A stretch of DNA of 64,000 nucleotides from Rhodococcoides kyotonense (GTDB taxonomy: Bacteria > Actinomycetota > Actinomycetes > Mycobacteriales > Mycobacteriaceae), in contig NZ_LVHI01000002.1 of the NCBI RefSeq assembly GCF_001645385.1, forward strand, positions 62,001 through 126,000, given 5' to 3'. Numbering within the stretch: position 1 is the stretch's first letter; each line of letters opens with the position of its first letter. The translations under genes were made by a program, and so were the position numbers. The notes beneath the pieces are model-generated. The model ran no database searches. It saw only the letters and a program-made list of their open reading frames with translations, and was not told where the DNA came from. Shown one piece after another: positions 51,916 to 61,605 of this stretch.

Positions 51916-52716
51916 GTGAACCCGCGCGTGAAGAACAATGTGACGACGATCGGTGTCGACGGCGGCCCGACGGTCATGCTCGCGCATGGTTTCGGGTGCG
52001 ATCAGAACCTGTGGCGTGCCGTCGTCGAACACTTGATCACGCACTGCAAGGTGGTGCTGTTCGACCATGTCGGTTCGGGTAGTTCGGATATTTCCGAATG
52101 GACGGAGGAGCGTTATTCCACTCTCGACGCCTACGCGGACGACGTCGTCGACATCGTCCGCGAACTCGACCTGCACGACGTCGTCTTCGTCGGCCACTCG
52201 GTGGCGTCGATGATCGGCGTTCTGGCGGCGGCTCGGCATCCGGATCTCTTCGCCAAACTCGTGCTTCTGACACCGTCGCCCCGCTACATCGACGACGACG
52301 GGTACTGCGGCGGCTTCTCCGAGGCTGACATCACCGAACTGCTCGAGTCCCTCGACAGCAACTACATGGGGTGGGCGCAGGTCATGGCGCCGCGCATCAT
52401 GGGCAATCCCGACCGTCCCGAATTGGGTGAGGAATTGACCGAGAGCTTCTGCCGTACCAACCCTGCGTGTGCACGCGCGTTCGCTCGGGCGACGTTCCTG
52501 TCGGACAACCGCGCCGATCTCGACCGCGTCGTCACGCCGACGACGATCGTCGAGTGCGCCCACGATTCGCTCGCCCCACGAGAGGTAGGACGATTCGTGC
52601 ACGAGCACATTCAGGGCAGCACGTTGGTGACATTGGATGCGCATGGTCACTGCCCGCACGTCAGCGATCCGGGGTCGACGGCCGACGCCATTCTGACGTT
52701 CGTCGATGCGGCATGA
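51916..52716 (+). CDS. RsbQ-like alpha/beta hydrolase
   Basis: A 266-residue hydrolase with nucleophile Ser95 in VGHSVAS, an acid in ECAHDSLAP and a His in DAHGHCPHVS. In Bacillus, RsbQ is needed by the phosphatase RsbP for energy-stress activation of SigB; the same pair is encoded here with an ATGA overlap. The ligand or product is unknown in any system I can name. It is also related to plant strigolactone/karrikin receptors (DAD2/KAI2). GTG 51916 follows GGGGTGAG. Confidence 0.87.
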   Translation: MNPRVKNNVTTIGVDGGPTVMLAHGFGCDQNLWRAVVEHLITHCKVVLFDHVGSGSSDISEWTEERYSTLDAYADDVVDIVRELDLHDVVFVGHSVASMIGVLAAARHPDLFAKLVLLTPSPRYIDDDGYCGGFSEADITELLESLDSNYMGWAQVMAPRIMGNPDRPELGEELTESFCRTNPACARAFARATFLSDNRADLDRVVTPTTIVECAHDSLAPREVGRFVHEHIQGSTLVTLDAHGHCPHVSDPGSTADAILTFVDAA

Positions 52717-53909
52717 AATATCTCGACCCCGCCTTGCGGGACACTGTGGACGATCTGTACGACAACGCCCCGTGCGGTTACCTTGCGACCTGGCCGGACG
52801 GCAAGATCGCGGGAGTCAATGCGACGCTGTTGAACTGGCTCGAAAGCACACGAGAGGACCTGCTGGACAAGCAGTTCGGCGATCTGCTCACCGCCGGGGG
52901 GCGAATTCACTACGAAACGCACTTCGCCCCGCTTTTGTTCTCGGTGGGCGAATTCGACAGCGTGGCATTGGATTTGGTGTCGTCGACCGGTGAGCGGCTA
53001 CCGATGTTCGTCACCGGCAATGTACGGCGCAACGAGGACGGTGAACCGGTACTCGTTCGCATCACCGCGATCGACGCACGGGAACGGCGCGCCTACGAGC
53101 GTGAACTCGTCGAGGAGCGTCGACGTGCCGAGCGCGAACACGAGCGCGCTCAGGTACTCGTCAGCACATTGCAGCGCTCGTTGCTACCGCCGAAGCTGTT
53201 GCCTCCCCGCGGACTCGACGCCGACGCGTACTACCACACCGCTTCGTGGGACGATGTCAGCGGCGACTTCTACGACATGTTCCCGCTGTCCGAGGACAGT
53301 TGGGGATTCTTCCTCGGTGACGTCTGCGGCAAGGGCTCGGACGCGGCAGTCGTCACCTCGCTCACGCGCTACACGCTGCGCGCGGCCGCGGTGTACGACT
53401 CCGATCCGGTCAAGGTGCTGCACAACCTCGACACCGTGTTGAACCAGGAGTTCGACCAGGCAGACGCTCGATTCTGCACGGTGATCTACGGGACCTTGTC
53501 ACGGCGAGACGGCGGATTCGACGTGCAACTGGCCAGCGGCGGCCATCCACCGGCCCTTCTGCTGAAGGCCGACGGTTCCGTCCGTTACGTCGAGACACCA
53601 GGTGGGCAGTTGGTCGGCATCCTGCCGAACGCGCGTTTCGTGGCGACCGAATGCCGACTCGAGCCGGGAGACACGTTCGTCCTGTACACCGACGGTCTCA
53701 CCGAGGCCCGAACCGGGCGCGGACGTGAGCGCTACGACGACCACGGCGCGCTGCTCGAGTTCGCGCGGCGACACGCGCCGAACACTCCGTCGGGCATCGT
53801 CGCGGACTTGAAAACGCTGATGGAGAGTTTCGACAGCGGGCTGGAGGACGACGCCGCAGTCATGGCGTTCGGCATGCCGGTGCAGGAGCCGGATTCGTCT
53901 ACTCCGTAA
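52713..53909 (+). CDS. RsbP-like PAS-PP2C phosphatase
   Basis: A 398-residue protein: N-terminal PAS domain (about 14-120; DNAPCGYLATWPDGKIAGVN), a coiled-coil linker (about 123-155, Glu/Arg-rich) and a SpoIIE/RsbU-type PP2C domain (about 160-390; DDVSGDFYDMF, GDVCGKGSDAA, LYTDGLTEA, DDAAVMAF). It should dephosphorylate an anti-anti-sigma factor when the PAS domain, with RsbQ, senses energy or redox stress. No membrane segment. Its 3' end overlaps the convergent glycosyltransferase gene by 11 bp. Confidence 0.88.
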   Translation: MKYLDPALRDTVDDLYDNAPCGYLATWPDGKIAGVNATLLNWLESTREDLLDKQFGDLLTAGGRIHYETHFAPLLFSVGEFDSVALDLVSSTGERLPMFVTGNVRRNEDGEPVLVRITAIDARERRAYERELVEERRRAEREHERAQVLVSTLQRSLLPPKLLPPRGLDADAYYHTASWDDVSGDFYDMFPLSEDSWGFFLGDVCGKGSDAAVVTSLTRYTLRAAAVYDSDPVKVLHNLDTVLNQEFDQADARFCTVIYGTLSRRDGGFDVQLASGGHPPALLLKADGSVRYVETPGGQLVGILPNARFVATECRLEPGDTFVLYTDGLTEARTGRGRERYDDHGALLEFARRHAPNTPSGIVADLKTLMESFDSGLEDDAAVMAFGMPVQEPDSSTP

Positions 53910-54984
53910 GGCGTTTCAACAATTGCGGCAACGTGACGGCGAGGTCGTGCTCGGCTTCGACTCGGCGTCGGGCGGTCTCCCCGAGCCGTCGACGCATGCT
54001 TCCGTCGGCCAGTACACCCTCGATCGCCGTCGCGAGTGCGGCTGAGTTTCCTGGTTCGACCAGCACTCCCGCTCCGCCGGTGAGAAACTCGGTGGTCCCG
54101 CCGTGATCGGTCCCGACGACGGGTAGTCCGTGGGACATCGCCTCGAGGACGGACAGGGGACCGGCCTCCGGCGAGGTGCTCGCGGACACCGCGACGTCCC
54201 ATCGACGTAGCGCGGCATCGGTGTCGGTATGACCGAGGAATTCGACGCGGCCCGCCAGATCGGCTTGGGCAGCACGACGTTTCAACTCCTCGACGTAGGC
54301 GGCGTCGCCGGGGAAGCTGCCGCCGGCGAGCTCGAGCCGGACGCCGGGGAGCGACGCCACGGCGTCGAGAAGGACGGTGTGTCCCTTCCACGGCGTGAGC
54401 AGCGCGACCATCCCGACGACGGGCGGATCGTGAAGGTCCCCGCCGTACTGTTCGACCGGCCATCGAACACCGTTGTGCGACACGACGGTCGGTACTCCGG
54501 CGGCTTTCAGTGGAACCGCGGTGGCCTCCGACACCGACACCGCGACGCGGATCGCGGGTTTGCTGAGCGCGACGACGGCCTTCTGCTTCGCGCTCGTCAT
54601 CGTGTCGTGTACGAGCCACGACGCACCTCGCTTCGGTCCCGCCACACGGGCGACCGGAAGTGCGAACAGCGAGTTGACGACCGTCGACGTTCCGGGGGAG
54701 CGGACAATCGGTCGCACCGACCGGCCGGCGGCCAACCATCGACCGACCAGTCGACACGCTGCGACACCGCGTGCAAGCCCCCGCTCACCACCGAGACTCA
54801 GCTCCGGAATGGCGATGTGGCGCACTCCGTCCGGTAGCGACTCGGACAGGCGACCGGTGGGGCATGCAACCACCGCCCGGTGCCCTGCGGTCTCGGCCTC
54901 GTCGACAAGATTCAGCAGAACCTTCTCGGCCCCCGAAACCTGGCCGGTATGTGCGATGAACACGATCGTCGCAGCATCGGTCAT
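53899..54984 (-). CDS. GT4-family glycosyltransferase
   Basis: A 361-residue GT-B enzyme: N-terminal acceptor domain with AHTGQVSGAEKVLLNLV (about 11-27) and C-terminal nucleotide-sugar domain with MVALLTPWKGHTVLL, LEFLGHTD-like strand and SPEAGPLSVLEAMSHGLPVVGTD (the EX7E region). It would add a sugar to a polysaccharide repeat unit at the cytoplasmic face of the membrane. AAGGG precedes ATG 54984. It is the last gene of the minus-strand cluster. Confidence 0.88.
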   Translation of the reverse strand: MTDAATIVFIAHTGQVSGAEKVLLNLVDEAETAGHRAVVACPTGRLSESLPDGVRHIAIPELSLGGERGLARGVAACRLVGRWLAAGRSVRPIVRSPGTSTVVNSLFALPVARVAGPKRGASWLVHDTMTSAKQKAVVALSKPAIRVAVSVSEATAVPLKAAGVPTVVSHNGVRWPVEQYGGDLHDPPVVGMVALLTPWKGHTVLLDAVASLPGVRLELAGGSFPGDAAYVEELKRRAAQADLAGRVEFLGHTDTDAALRRWDVAVSASTSPEAGPLSVLEAMSHGLPVVGTDHGGTTEFLTGGAGVLVEPGNSAALATAIEGVLADGSMRRRLGETARRRVEAEHDLAVTLPQLLKRLTE

Positions 54985-55014
54985 GTTCGACCCTTCTTCG
55001 TTCGTGGTGGTGGG

Positions 55015-56232
55015 TTACGAGCCGCAGGTGTTCGGCGGCGGGGTGCCCGCGACACGCCCGTCGACCCAGTCCTGCACTGTCGACCCGATGTTCAGAATGC
55101 CGTGCCCCTGTCCGGGTGCCGCGACGAGTTGCACGACGTCGCCGGCCGCGCACGCCTCACCCACTGCGGCCCGGGTCCACGAGGGAGTGATGAGGGCATC
55201 CTGATCGCCGTACGCGACCAGCATCGGCTTCTGCGCGCGGGTTCTCGGAACGCTGTATTCGGCCAGCCATTCGCGTAGCCGCTCTGCGGCCTCGGGGCTC
55301 GACGGCAGGTAGTCCGACGCCGGGGTGTCCTCGGCGATATCGGCCTGCAGTTGAGCCTTCTCACCGATGCAGGTGTCGAAGGCGTCCACGCGGCTCGCCA
55401 ATGTTCCGTGCACGTAGTCGTCGAGGTTCAGTTCGGGGTGCTTGACCTGCAGTCCCTGCAGGAGCGACGGCAGCACCGTGATCTGCTCGGGCGTCAATGT
55501 GCCGGCGAGCATGGAGTCGACGAACGGTGTCAGATCGGTGGCCGGGGCGACGCTGATGGAACCGAGGAGATTCAGGCCCTGCCCGTAGTCCCCGGACAAG
55601 TCGTTCGCGGACCACACAGCCTGTCCACCTTGAGACACGCCGTACCCGAGCCAGGTGTCGGACGTGTTCGGCTCGACTTCCTTCGCAGCCCGCACGGCAT
55701 CGATGACGTTGTATCCCGCGGTGACCGGTTCGAGGTACGGGTGCGAGCGAGGGGTTCCCAGACCCTCGTAGTCGGTCATTGCCACGACGTAACCGTTCAC
55801 GAGGAACGGAATGACGGTCGGCAGGTTGCCGAGGAGACCGATGTGTTTCGACGGCGCGCACCGACTCGACGACCCGGTGGTCGCGTGGCCCACCGACACG
55901 ATCGGCCAGCCACCCGCAGGAGGGTCACCCTGTGGAACGAACACGACCCCGGTGACTTCGGTGGGGGAGGAGTCGATTCCCGACGTCGACTGGTAACGAA
56001 CGGCGACGGTCTTCTGCGTCACGGTATCGAGGGCCGCATACCCCTGGAAGTCCGTCGGCTCGGCGAGCAACGTGCCCGGTGCTTCCGGGGTCGAACTCGT
56101 GGTCGCGGAGGATTGGTCGTTTTCGCCCGACGAGCAGGCGGCGATCAGCAGTACGACGAGCATCGGTGCCAGCCTGCGCACCGATGCGAGGCTGGTAGCA
56201 GGGTGCGCGCCCCCGGCGCTAAGCCCGAACAT
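55015..56232 (-). CDS. Secreted lipoprotein lipase (LIP family)
   Basis: A 405-residue alpha/beta hydrolase of the secretory-lipase family: lipobox LIAAC, the nucleophile Ser in GYGVSQGGQAVW, Asp in YGDQDALI and His in GQGHG. It would be anchored outside the membrane and hydrolyse acyl esters. ATG 56232 overlaps the acyltransferase stop by 14 bp; GTG 56181 gives a more usual signal peptide length. Lying beside an acyltransferase and polysaccharide genes, it could trim acyl groups on a surface glycan, but that is inference. Confidence 0.87.
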   Translation of the reverse strand: MFGLSAGGAHPATSLASVRRLAPMLVVLLIAACSSGENDQSSATTSSTPEAPGTLLAEPTDFQGYAALDTVTQKTVAVRYQSTSGIDSSPTEVTGVVFVPQGDPPAGGWPIVSVGHATTGSSSRCAPSKHIGLLGNLPTVIPFLVNGYVVAMTDYEGLGTPRSHPYLEPVTAGYNVIDAVRAAKEVEPNTSDTWLGYGVSQGGQAVWSANDLSGDYGQGLNLLGSISVAPATDLTPFVDSMLAGTLTPEQITVLPSLLQGLQVKHPELNLDDYVHGTLASRVDAFDTCIGEKAQLQADIAEDTPASDYLPSSPEAAERLREWLAEYSVPRTRAQKPMLVAYGDQDALITPSWTRAAVGEACAAGDVVQLVAAPGQGHGILNIGSTVQDWVDGRVAGTPPPNTCGS

Positions 56233-57508
56233 CTCGCAACAGGGACAGAGGGTCGCTGCACAGTTGCTCGAGGGCGGACTCGACGACCTCCGAGTCGATC
56301 ATCTTGTCGCAGAACGAGGCCGTGTAGGTACGGCCGCCGGCAACCTCGGCGATCAACATGGTGACGCCGTCGGGTCCATCTGGTTCCAAGGACGCGGCGA
56401 TCTGCGGCGGTCGCCCGTCGTTCGCCCACTTCAGATGGTCGAACATGCGTAGTTTGCCGAGGTCACTGACTGCCAGGCGAAGCCGGTCGGGAACGTCGAC
56501 GGCGCCGCCCGGTTCGGGCGTCGCCGGACGCGAACGCCACGACAGCAGTCTGTCCTTGACCTCGGACATACCGAGAATGGCGACGGGCCACCCGGAATCG
56601 ATGACCTGCTTCATCGCGGACGCGATGTCCACGGGTGAGAGGTCGACGGGAAGGTGCAGCGGGATGCCGACCGCGAAATTACCGTGCGACGCAAGATGTT
56701 CCGGACCCAAATAGCGGCGAGAATTGAACAGAATCATGACCTGCTCGGACAGCGGCACGTTCTGTGCCAGCAGTGCGGCGCGCCAGAGCGCCACCGAAAT
56801 CGATGCCGCGGTTGCGCCTGCCGCATTCTCGGACGCCCATCGGTGGAGTTCGCTCACACGCGCAGGCTCCATGTATGCCGAGCGGCTGACCTTTGCCGAC
56901 TCCCAGTTCTCGATCCTCTTCGTCGGCACCTTCTCGGACGCGCCCGTGTTCTTGTGCTGTTTCCGGAGGCGCCAGAAATCCCGCAGTGCAGCAGGTTTCG
57001 CGGAATAGTGCTTACGCAACGCGGTCGACGTCGAGCCATCGGGCAGTCCGGTGGCCAGGCCGCGGGCACGTGCGTCGTCGACGTCGCCCGAGAACGCCGC
57101 CATGAGCATCAGGCCCATCTGCCCGTCACCGATGCCGTGCGACAGATCGACGGCGAGATAGTCACCGCAGATGATCACTTCCAGGGCCTTTTTCGGCCCC
57201 GGACGGTTCCTGATCGCGGTGAGCAGGCGCCCGAGATCCGTTGTGTCGAGGTCGGGGAGTGTCAGTACGGCGCTGTTGTTCTCGCCGGTGCGATACTCCC
57301 AGTCGCGACTGTCGTGCTGCGGTTCGAGAGCCAATCGGGGTGTCGCGGAGGATTGCTCGGCTGCGTTCATCACCGCACGTGCCGTGGCCGCGTCCAGTCC
57401 CTTGGTCGGACCCGTCAGTGCGATGATGCGTGCGTCCGCGAAGACTCGGTCCATCGCGGTCGATCGGTAGCGAGGGCGGGCTGCACCGGGAGCGTCAGAT
57501 CGCGGCAT
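56219..57508 (-). CDS. Condensation/PapA-like acyltransferase
   Basis: A 429-residue protein with the acyltransferase motif SHGIGDG (HxxxDG type, about 119-125) and SDLGKL-type C-terminal sequences, as in PapA and nonribosomal condensation domains. Such enzymes esterify sugars or polyketides with acyl groups. ATG 57508 has GGAGG 6 nt upstream; it overlaps the preceding glycosyltransferase by 14 bp and the lipase by 14 bp. The position suggests acylation of the glycan made by this cluster. Confidence 0.75.
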   Translation of the reverse strand: MPRSDAPGAARPRYRSTAMDRVFADARIIALTGPTKGLDAATARAVMNAAEQSSATPRLALEPQHDSRDWEYRTGENNSAVLTLPDLDTTDLGRLLTAIRNRPGPKKALEVIICGDYLAVDLSHGIGDGQMGLMLMAAFSGDVDDARARGLATGLPDGSTSTALRKHYSAKPAALRDFWRLRKQHKNTGASEKVPTKRIENWESAKVSRSAYMEPARVSELHRWASENAAGATAASISVALWRAALLAQNVPLSEQVMILFNSRRYLGPEHLASHGNFAVGIPLHLPVDLSPVDIASAMKQVIDSGWPVAILGMSEVKDRLLSWRSRPATPEPGGAVDVPDRLRLAVSDLGKLRMFDHLKWANDGRPPQIAASLEPDGPDGVTMLIAEVAGGRTYTASFCDKMIDSEVVESALEQLCSDPLSLLRDVRA

Positions 57509-58604
57509 CGACGACCTCCTGCATCCGGTCGCGGAAGTTGGCGCGCGAGAAGCCTTCTGCCCATGTGCGAATCTCGTTACGGTCGAACTCGCTCGGGGAG
57601 AACGACCTCATCGCTTCCGCGAAGCCGGCCACGATCTCGTCGTCCGAACCGAATGCGACATGAAGGCCGGTCTTGCCGGGCAACACCGTGTCGACGGCCC
57701 CACCCTCGCCGAGAGCGATGACCGGGGTGCCGGTGGCCATCGACTCCACGGGAACGATGCCGAAATCCTCGATACCGGGCATCAGAAGAGCGCGCGTCTT
57801 GCGGTGCAGTTCCAGAAGCTTCTCGTGAGACACCCGGCCGAGGAACGTCGTCTTCGGACCCGCGAGCTCCCGACACTGCTCCATCGCTCTACCATCACCG
57901 GCGACGACCAGCGGAACGTTCGCTTCGGCAGCTGCGCGCACCGCGATGTCGGGTCGCTTGTACGGAACCAGACGCCCGGCGAGCAGGAAGAAGTCCTCGC
58001 GCTCGACCGACGTGTCGGGTGTGAACCCCTCGATGTCGACGGGCGGGTGCACGACGACGGCGTCGTCCCTGCCCCACCAATTCGAGATGCGCTCGGCCAC
58101 CGCCGTCGAGTTCGCGACGACGGTGGTCAACTTGGGGGCCGCCGACGTCTCGCACTTGCGTGCCACAGCAGACAGCGCGGTCAGAATTCCCGCACCGACC
58201 TTGCCGCCACCTTCACCGGCACGCAGTTCCGGATCCCACGCCCACCGCGCTGGACTGTGGACGTAGGCGACGACCGGGGCGTCCGTCGCGAACACGGTCT
58301 GTGTGGCGAACGCGTGATGGCTGACGACGACGGCGGAATAGTCGTCGAGCTTCAACCGCCGGAAGGCGACCGGCATCAACGGCAGCACCGGGGCGTAGGA
58401 ACGCTGGCCGATGGCGTTGTAGATGTTGTTGAGAAAGGTGGTGTGCGGCGGTGAGGACAGGCCGGGAGGAATGCCTTCGGCGCGGGCGATGGGGGCGAAG
58501 ACGTCCGCGTGCGGCCAGTGGAGTGCCAGCTGCTCCATGACGTGTTCCGACCCGGCGATCTCGGTGAATCGCTCGTGTACGAGGGCGATCTTGTCAGTTG
58601 GCAC
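57495..58604 (-). CDS. GT4-family glycosyltransferase
   Basis: A 369-residue GT-B enzyme: HERFTEIAGSEHVMEQL (about 10-26), YVHSPARWAWDPELR, LLAGRLVPYKRPDIAV and IEDFGIVPVESMATGTPVIALGEGG (EX7E region). It resembles WbaZ-type mannosyl/rhamnosyl transferases of O-antigen clusters. GTG 58604 overlaps the Wzz-like stop by 11 bp. Likely role: chain assembly of the surface polysaccharide. Confidence 0.88.
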   Translation of the reverse strand: MPTDKIALVHERFTEIAGSEHVMEQLALHWPHADVFAPIARAEGIPPGLSSPPHTTFLNNIYNAIGQRSYAPVLPLMPVAFRRLKLDDYSAVVVSHHAFATQTVFATDAPVVAYVHSPARWAWDPELRAGEGGGKVGAGILTALSAVARKCETSAAPKLTTVVANSTAVAERISNWWGRDDAVVVHPPVDIEGFTPDTSVEREDFFLLAGRLVPYKRPDIAVRAAAEANVPLVVAGDGRAMEQCRELAGPKTTFLGRVSHEKLLELHRKTRALLMPGIEDFGIVPVESMATGTPVIALGEGGAVDTVLPGKTGLHVAFGSDDEIVAGFAEAMRSFSPSEFDRNEIRTWAEGFSRANFRDRMQEVVDAAI

Positions 58605-59874
58605 GGGTGTCCACCTCCGTGTTCTGTTGCGGTGTCGCCTGGTTGGCCTGATGGTCTTTGTTCTTGTTCTTGTTCTTCGGTTGCAGAACCAGGAACGACG
58701 AAATTCCGAATTCGTGAATCTGCTTCAGTGCACGCGCCGCGGCCTTCTTGTCCTTGCCGGCCTTGGAGACCAGAACCGCGACGGTATCGATGTCGGCGAC
58801 ATCGACTGCACGCCACCACTCGTCGGTGAGTCCCATCGTCACGACCACGGGACGACCGGCTGCCGCATCGGCGGCGTATCCGCGGGTCGGTCGATATACG
58901 GCTTCGTCTCCGACGAGGACCACGACCACCGCATCTCGTTTGCTCGCTGCGTGCCGCGCATTGCTCGCGGACACGGAACTTCCGCGGTGAAGACTGTCGA
59001 TGCGCGACGCCAGAATCGGAGGCAGATCGCCGGACGACGTCGCGTCGAACGCAGCGCCGTTCTTCTTCGCGACCCGCCTGGCCCAGGAACGGTTGGGCGA
59101 CGAGCCGAACCGGCCACGCAGCAGAACGATCAGTTCCGCCGCCACCACCAACGTGGCCAACGCTGCCACCAGAGCTTCGGACATCGGTTTGGGAGACACC
59201 GGCGTGGTGTTCTGCTCCGGGCTCGACAGCACGACCAGCTGGTCTCCGCCGCCGCTTTGCAGCTGCGAGAGCTGTTGTTGCAGTTGCGACAGCTGTGTCT
59301 CGGCGGCGCTACGGTTCGGGTCATCGGCGGCGAGAGAGTTGACCCGAGCTTCCGCCGCCGCGATAGAAGCCTGAGCCTGCTCGACCTGGCCCTGGGTGTC
59401 GCGCGCGTAGTTGGCGTTGGCTGCCTGCGCCACGGTGGTGACCATGGACTGCGCAAGGGCGAGGGCTGTTTCGGGCGAGTCCGTCGTGACCGTGTACGTC
59501 AACAGCGCTGGAGAGGTGCCGGGGACGAGTTCGAGACTTGCGCTGAGTTGTCCGGCATCCATGTCCGTGTCCACCTCGGACAGAACCTGATTCAACACGT
59601 CCGTGTCCGTGGCCAGCTGTTCGAACGGTGCACGCATCTGTTCGATGAACGCGTCGCCCGGGATGAGTGTCTGCGCTGGCTTGATTTCCGTGACGATCGA
59701 GGCGGAGTACTGCTTCTCCGTCAGCTCACTGCGGACGTAGAACACGCCGGCCCCCACGAGAACTGCGATGACGAACGCGGGCAGGAGAGCGCGCCCGAGT
59801 TCTCGCATGTGCCCCGCCAGATCGATGGGCGGAGGAACGTCACCGCGATGCACGGCATCGTCTACGGGCGCCAA
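58594..59874 (-). CDS. Wzz-like chain-length determinant without kinase motifs
   Basis: A 426-residue protein with two membrane helices (about 30-50 and 233-252) around a periplasmic region with a coiled coil (about 165-210, Gln-rich), the Wzz/CapA pattern. The C-terminal domain (from about 280) has the beta strands of a tyrosine autokinase (VVVVLVGDEAVY) but no Walker A motif. The tail ends with KNKNKNK and a Gln/Asn-rich end. It starts at TTG 59874, 7-8 nt after AGGAG. It would set polysaccharide length. Confidence 0.8.
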   Translation of the reverse strand: MAPVDDAVHRGDVPPPIDLAGHMRELGRALLPAFVIAVLVGAGVFYVRSELTEKQYSASIVTEIKPAQTLIPGDAFIEQMRAPFEQLATDTDVLNQVLSEVDTDMDAGQLSASLELVPGTSPALLTYTVTTDSPETALALAQSMVTTVAQAANANYARDTQGQVEQAQASIAAAEARVNSLAADDPNRSAAETQLSQLQQQLSQLQSGGGDQLVVLSSPEQNTTPVSPKPMSEALVAALATLVVAAELIVLLRGRFGSSPNRSWARRVAKKNGAAFDATSSGDLPPILASRIDSLHRGSSVSASNARHAASKRDAVVVVLVGDEAVYRPTRGYAADAAAGRPVVVTMGLTDEWWRAVDVADIDTVAVLVSKAGKDKKAAARALKQIHEFGISSFLVLQPKNKNKNKDHQANQATPQQNTEVDTRAN

Positions 59875-60083
59875 GAGGGGCTCCTAAGGTCGCATCTGTC
59901 AACGTGGCCGAGTGTTACCCGCCCGGGAGTGTCGTCAATCTCGATCATAACGCGATGTGAAAGATCAAGCGGTGCAGCGTGACCGGTGGGAACGTGCACG
60001 AAACTTGCTTTCGGTTCCATAGCCGGCGGCGTGTCCGATACGGTCGGTGACGCGATCATGCGAACCTCCTTCTCTGCAGCGTC

Positions 60084-61601
60084 TCAACGGCGCGCATGGC
60101 GGCCCTTGTTCGCGGACGGAAGCGGCGAATCGATGGCACCGATGGCGACCATGGCGAAAACCACGACTCCGACCAGCGCGGCGGCGACGATCGAGATGGG
60201 GAGCCAGATCGCCGAAAACGCCTGAACGGCAAAGTACCCGACCGCGGATACCGCCGCGCACACGACGATCACTGCCGCGACCGATCGGACGGGTAGTACC
60301 CCCGACATCGGCATACTGCGTTCGATGACGATCCACAGCAGCACCAGCGTCACCCCGATCGTGACGACCGTGGAGATCGCGGCGCCGTCGAACGACATAC
60401 GCGGAATCAGAACCAGATTGAGGCCGACGTTGATCGCCAGTCCGAGAAGCGCGACCAGTGGATAGTGGCGTTGCATGCCCGCCGACGCGAGCACGAAGAT
60501 CCCGAGCATCACGAGAGACATGAGGGCCGCGCCCAGCACGAGCAGTCGCGCCGCCTGCGCACCGTCGACGAATCGCTCGCCGTAGAGCAGCCGGATGAGC
60601 GGCTCTGCCGAGGGCCAGAGCGCGGCGACGGCCATGGCGCCGAAGACGATGAACAACGTTGCCGCCGAACGTGATCGCTCACGGAACGTCGTCAGATCGT
60701 CCGGCCAGGACGCGATCAGCAACGTGCTCACCGGGGCGACCGCCGCGAGCGTGAACGTGTCGATCATGTCGGAGAACTTGTAGCCGATCGAGTAGAGGCC
60801 GACGGCGTCGAAGTCATCGAGCAGACTCAGCATCAACATGTCGATCTTCAGCATCGCGATGGTCAGCGCGAAACCGATCGCCAGCGGAACTGCTTCCCTG
60901 AGATACGCACTCCAGCGGCGTATCTCGATGTGCCGGGATGGCCGCAATCCGACCGATCGGCTGCGGATTCCGAAGCCCTTCGTCACGAGTTTGAAGATCT
61001 CGTTGGCGACGGCGGGAAGTACGAACCACAGCAGTGTCGGCGCGAACACCGCGGCGAGAACGGTCAGTGCGAGTTGAAGTACCTGACCGACGCTTTCGGC
61101 GACGGCCACGAGGAGCAGTCGGTGCCGAGCCTGAAAGAGCACGGACAGTGCATGACTCGGTGTCGCGAAGACGACGACGAGACCACCGACGGCGGTAGCG
61201 AGCACGACCTCGGACGGATATCCCAGCACCACGGTGTAGCCGATCGCCAGCACATAGCCGACCAGTCCCAGCACGAAACGCAGTGCGAGGAAAGACGATG
61301 CGGTCCGTGCGATCTCCTCGGCGTCGTGGTCGATGAGTCGGGCCAACACGACTCGGCCGACTCCCAGATCGGTCACGACCGACATCAGGCCGAGAAGTGC
61401 GAAGACGAAACTGAACTGACCCCACTCGTCGGGACTGAGGGTGCGAGCGATGACCACGCTGCCGATCCAACCGAGAGCCGCGACGACGACGCGGCTCATC
61501 AGAACGGCTGCGGTCGCCCGGGCCGCGGCTTTCGGGTCCGCCGCGATCGCTCGATAGTCGGGTGGTGTCTCCATCCCGTCCGGGACAGTCGTTTCGGTCA
61601 T
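60084..61601 (-). CDS. Oligosaccharide flippase (Wzx/MOP family)
   Basis: A 505-residue membrane protein with 12-14 hydrophobic helices and the family opening SRVVVAALGWIGSVVIARTLSPDEWGQFSFVF across two helices. It flips lipid-linked repeat units across the membrane. GGAG precedes ATG 61601, 4 bp after the glycosyltransferase stop. The 209 bp downstream of it, before the Wzz-like gene, holds no convincing gene and probably the Wzz promoter. Confidence 0.9.
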   Translation of the reverse strand: MTETTVPDGMETPPDYRAIAADPKAAARATAAVLMSRVVVAALGWIGSVVIARTLSPDEWGQFSFVFALLGLMSVVTDLGVGRVVLARLIDHDAEEIARTASSFLALRFVLGLVGYVLAIGYTVVLGYPSEVVLATAVGGLVVVFATPSHALSVLFQARHRLLLVAVAESVGQVLQLALTVLAAVFAPTLLWFVLPAVANEIFKLVTKGFGIRSRSVGLRPSRHIEIRRWSAYLREAVPLAIGFALTIAMLKIDMLMLSLLDDFDAVGLYSIGYKFSDMIDTFTLAAVAPVSTLLIASWPDDLTTFRERSRSAATLFIVFGAMAVAALWPSAEPLIRLLYGERFVDGAQAARLLVLGAALMSLVMLGIFVLASAGMQRHYPLVALLGLAINVGLNLVLIPRMSFDGAAISTVVTIGVTLVLLWIVIERSMPMSGVLPVRSVAAVIVVCAAVSAVGYFAVQAFSAIWLPISIVAAALVGVVVFAMVAIGAIDSPLPSANKGRHARR

Positions 61602-61605
61602 CCGT

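Noticed and set aside
59862-60059. 65-residue minus-strand frame between flippase and Wzz-like genes
   Set aside because: Overlaps the Wzz-like start, no ribosome binding site and no recognisable features; the gap is better read as a promoter region.
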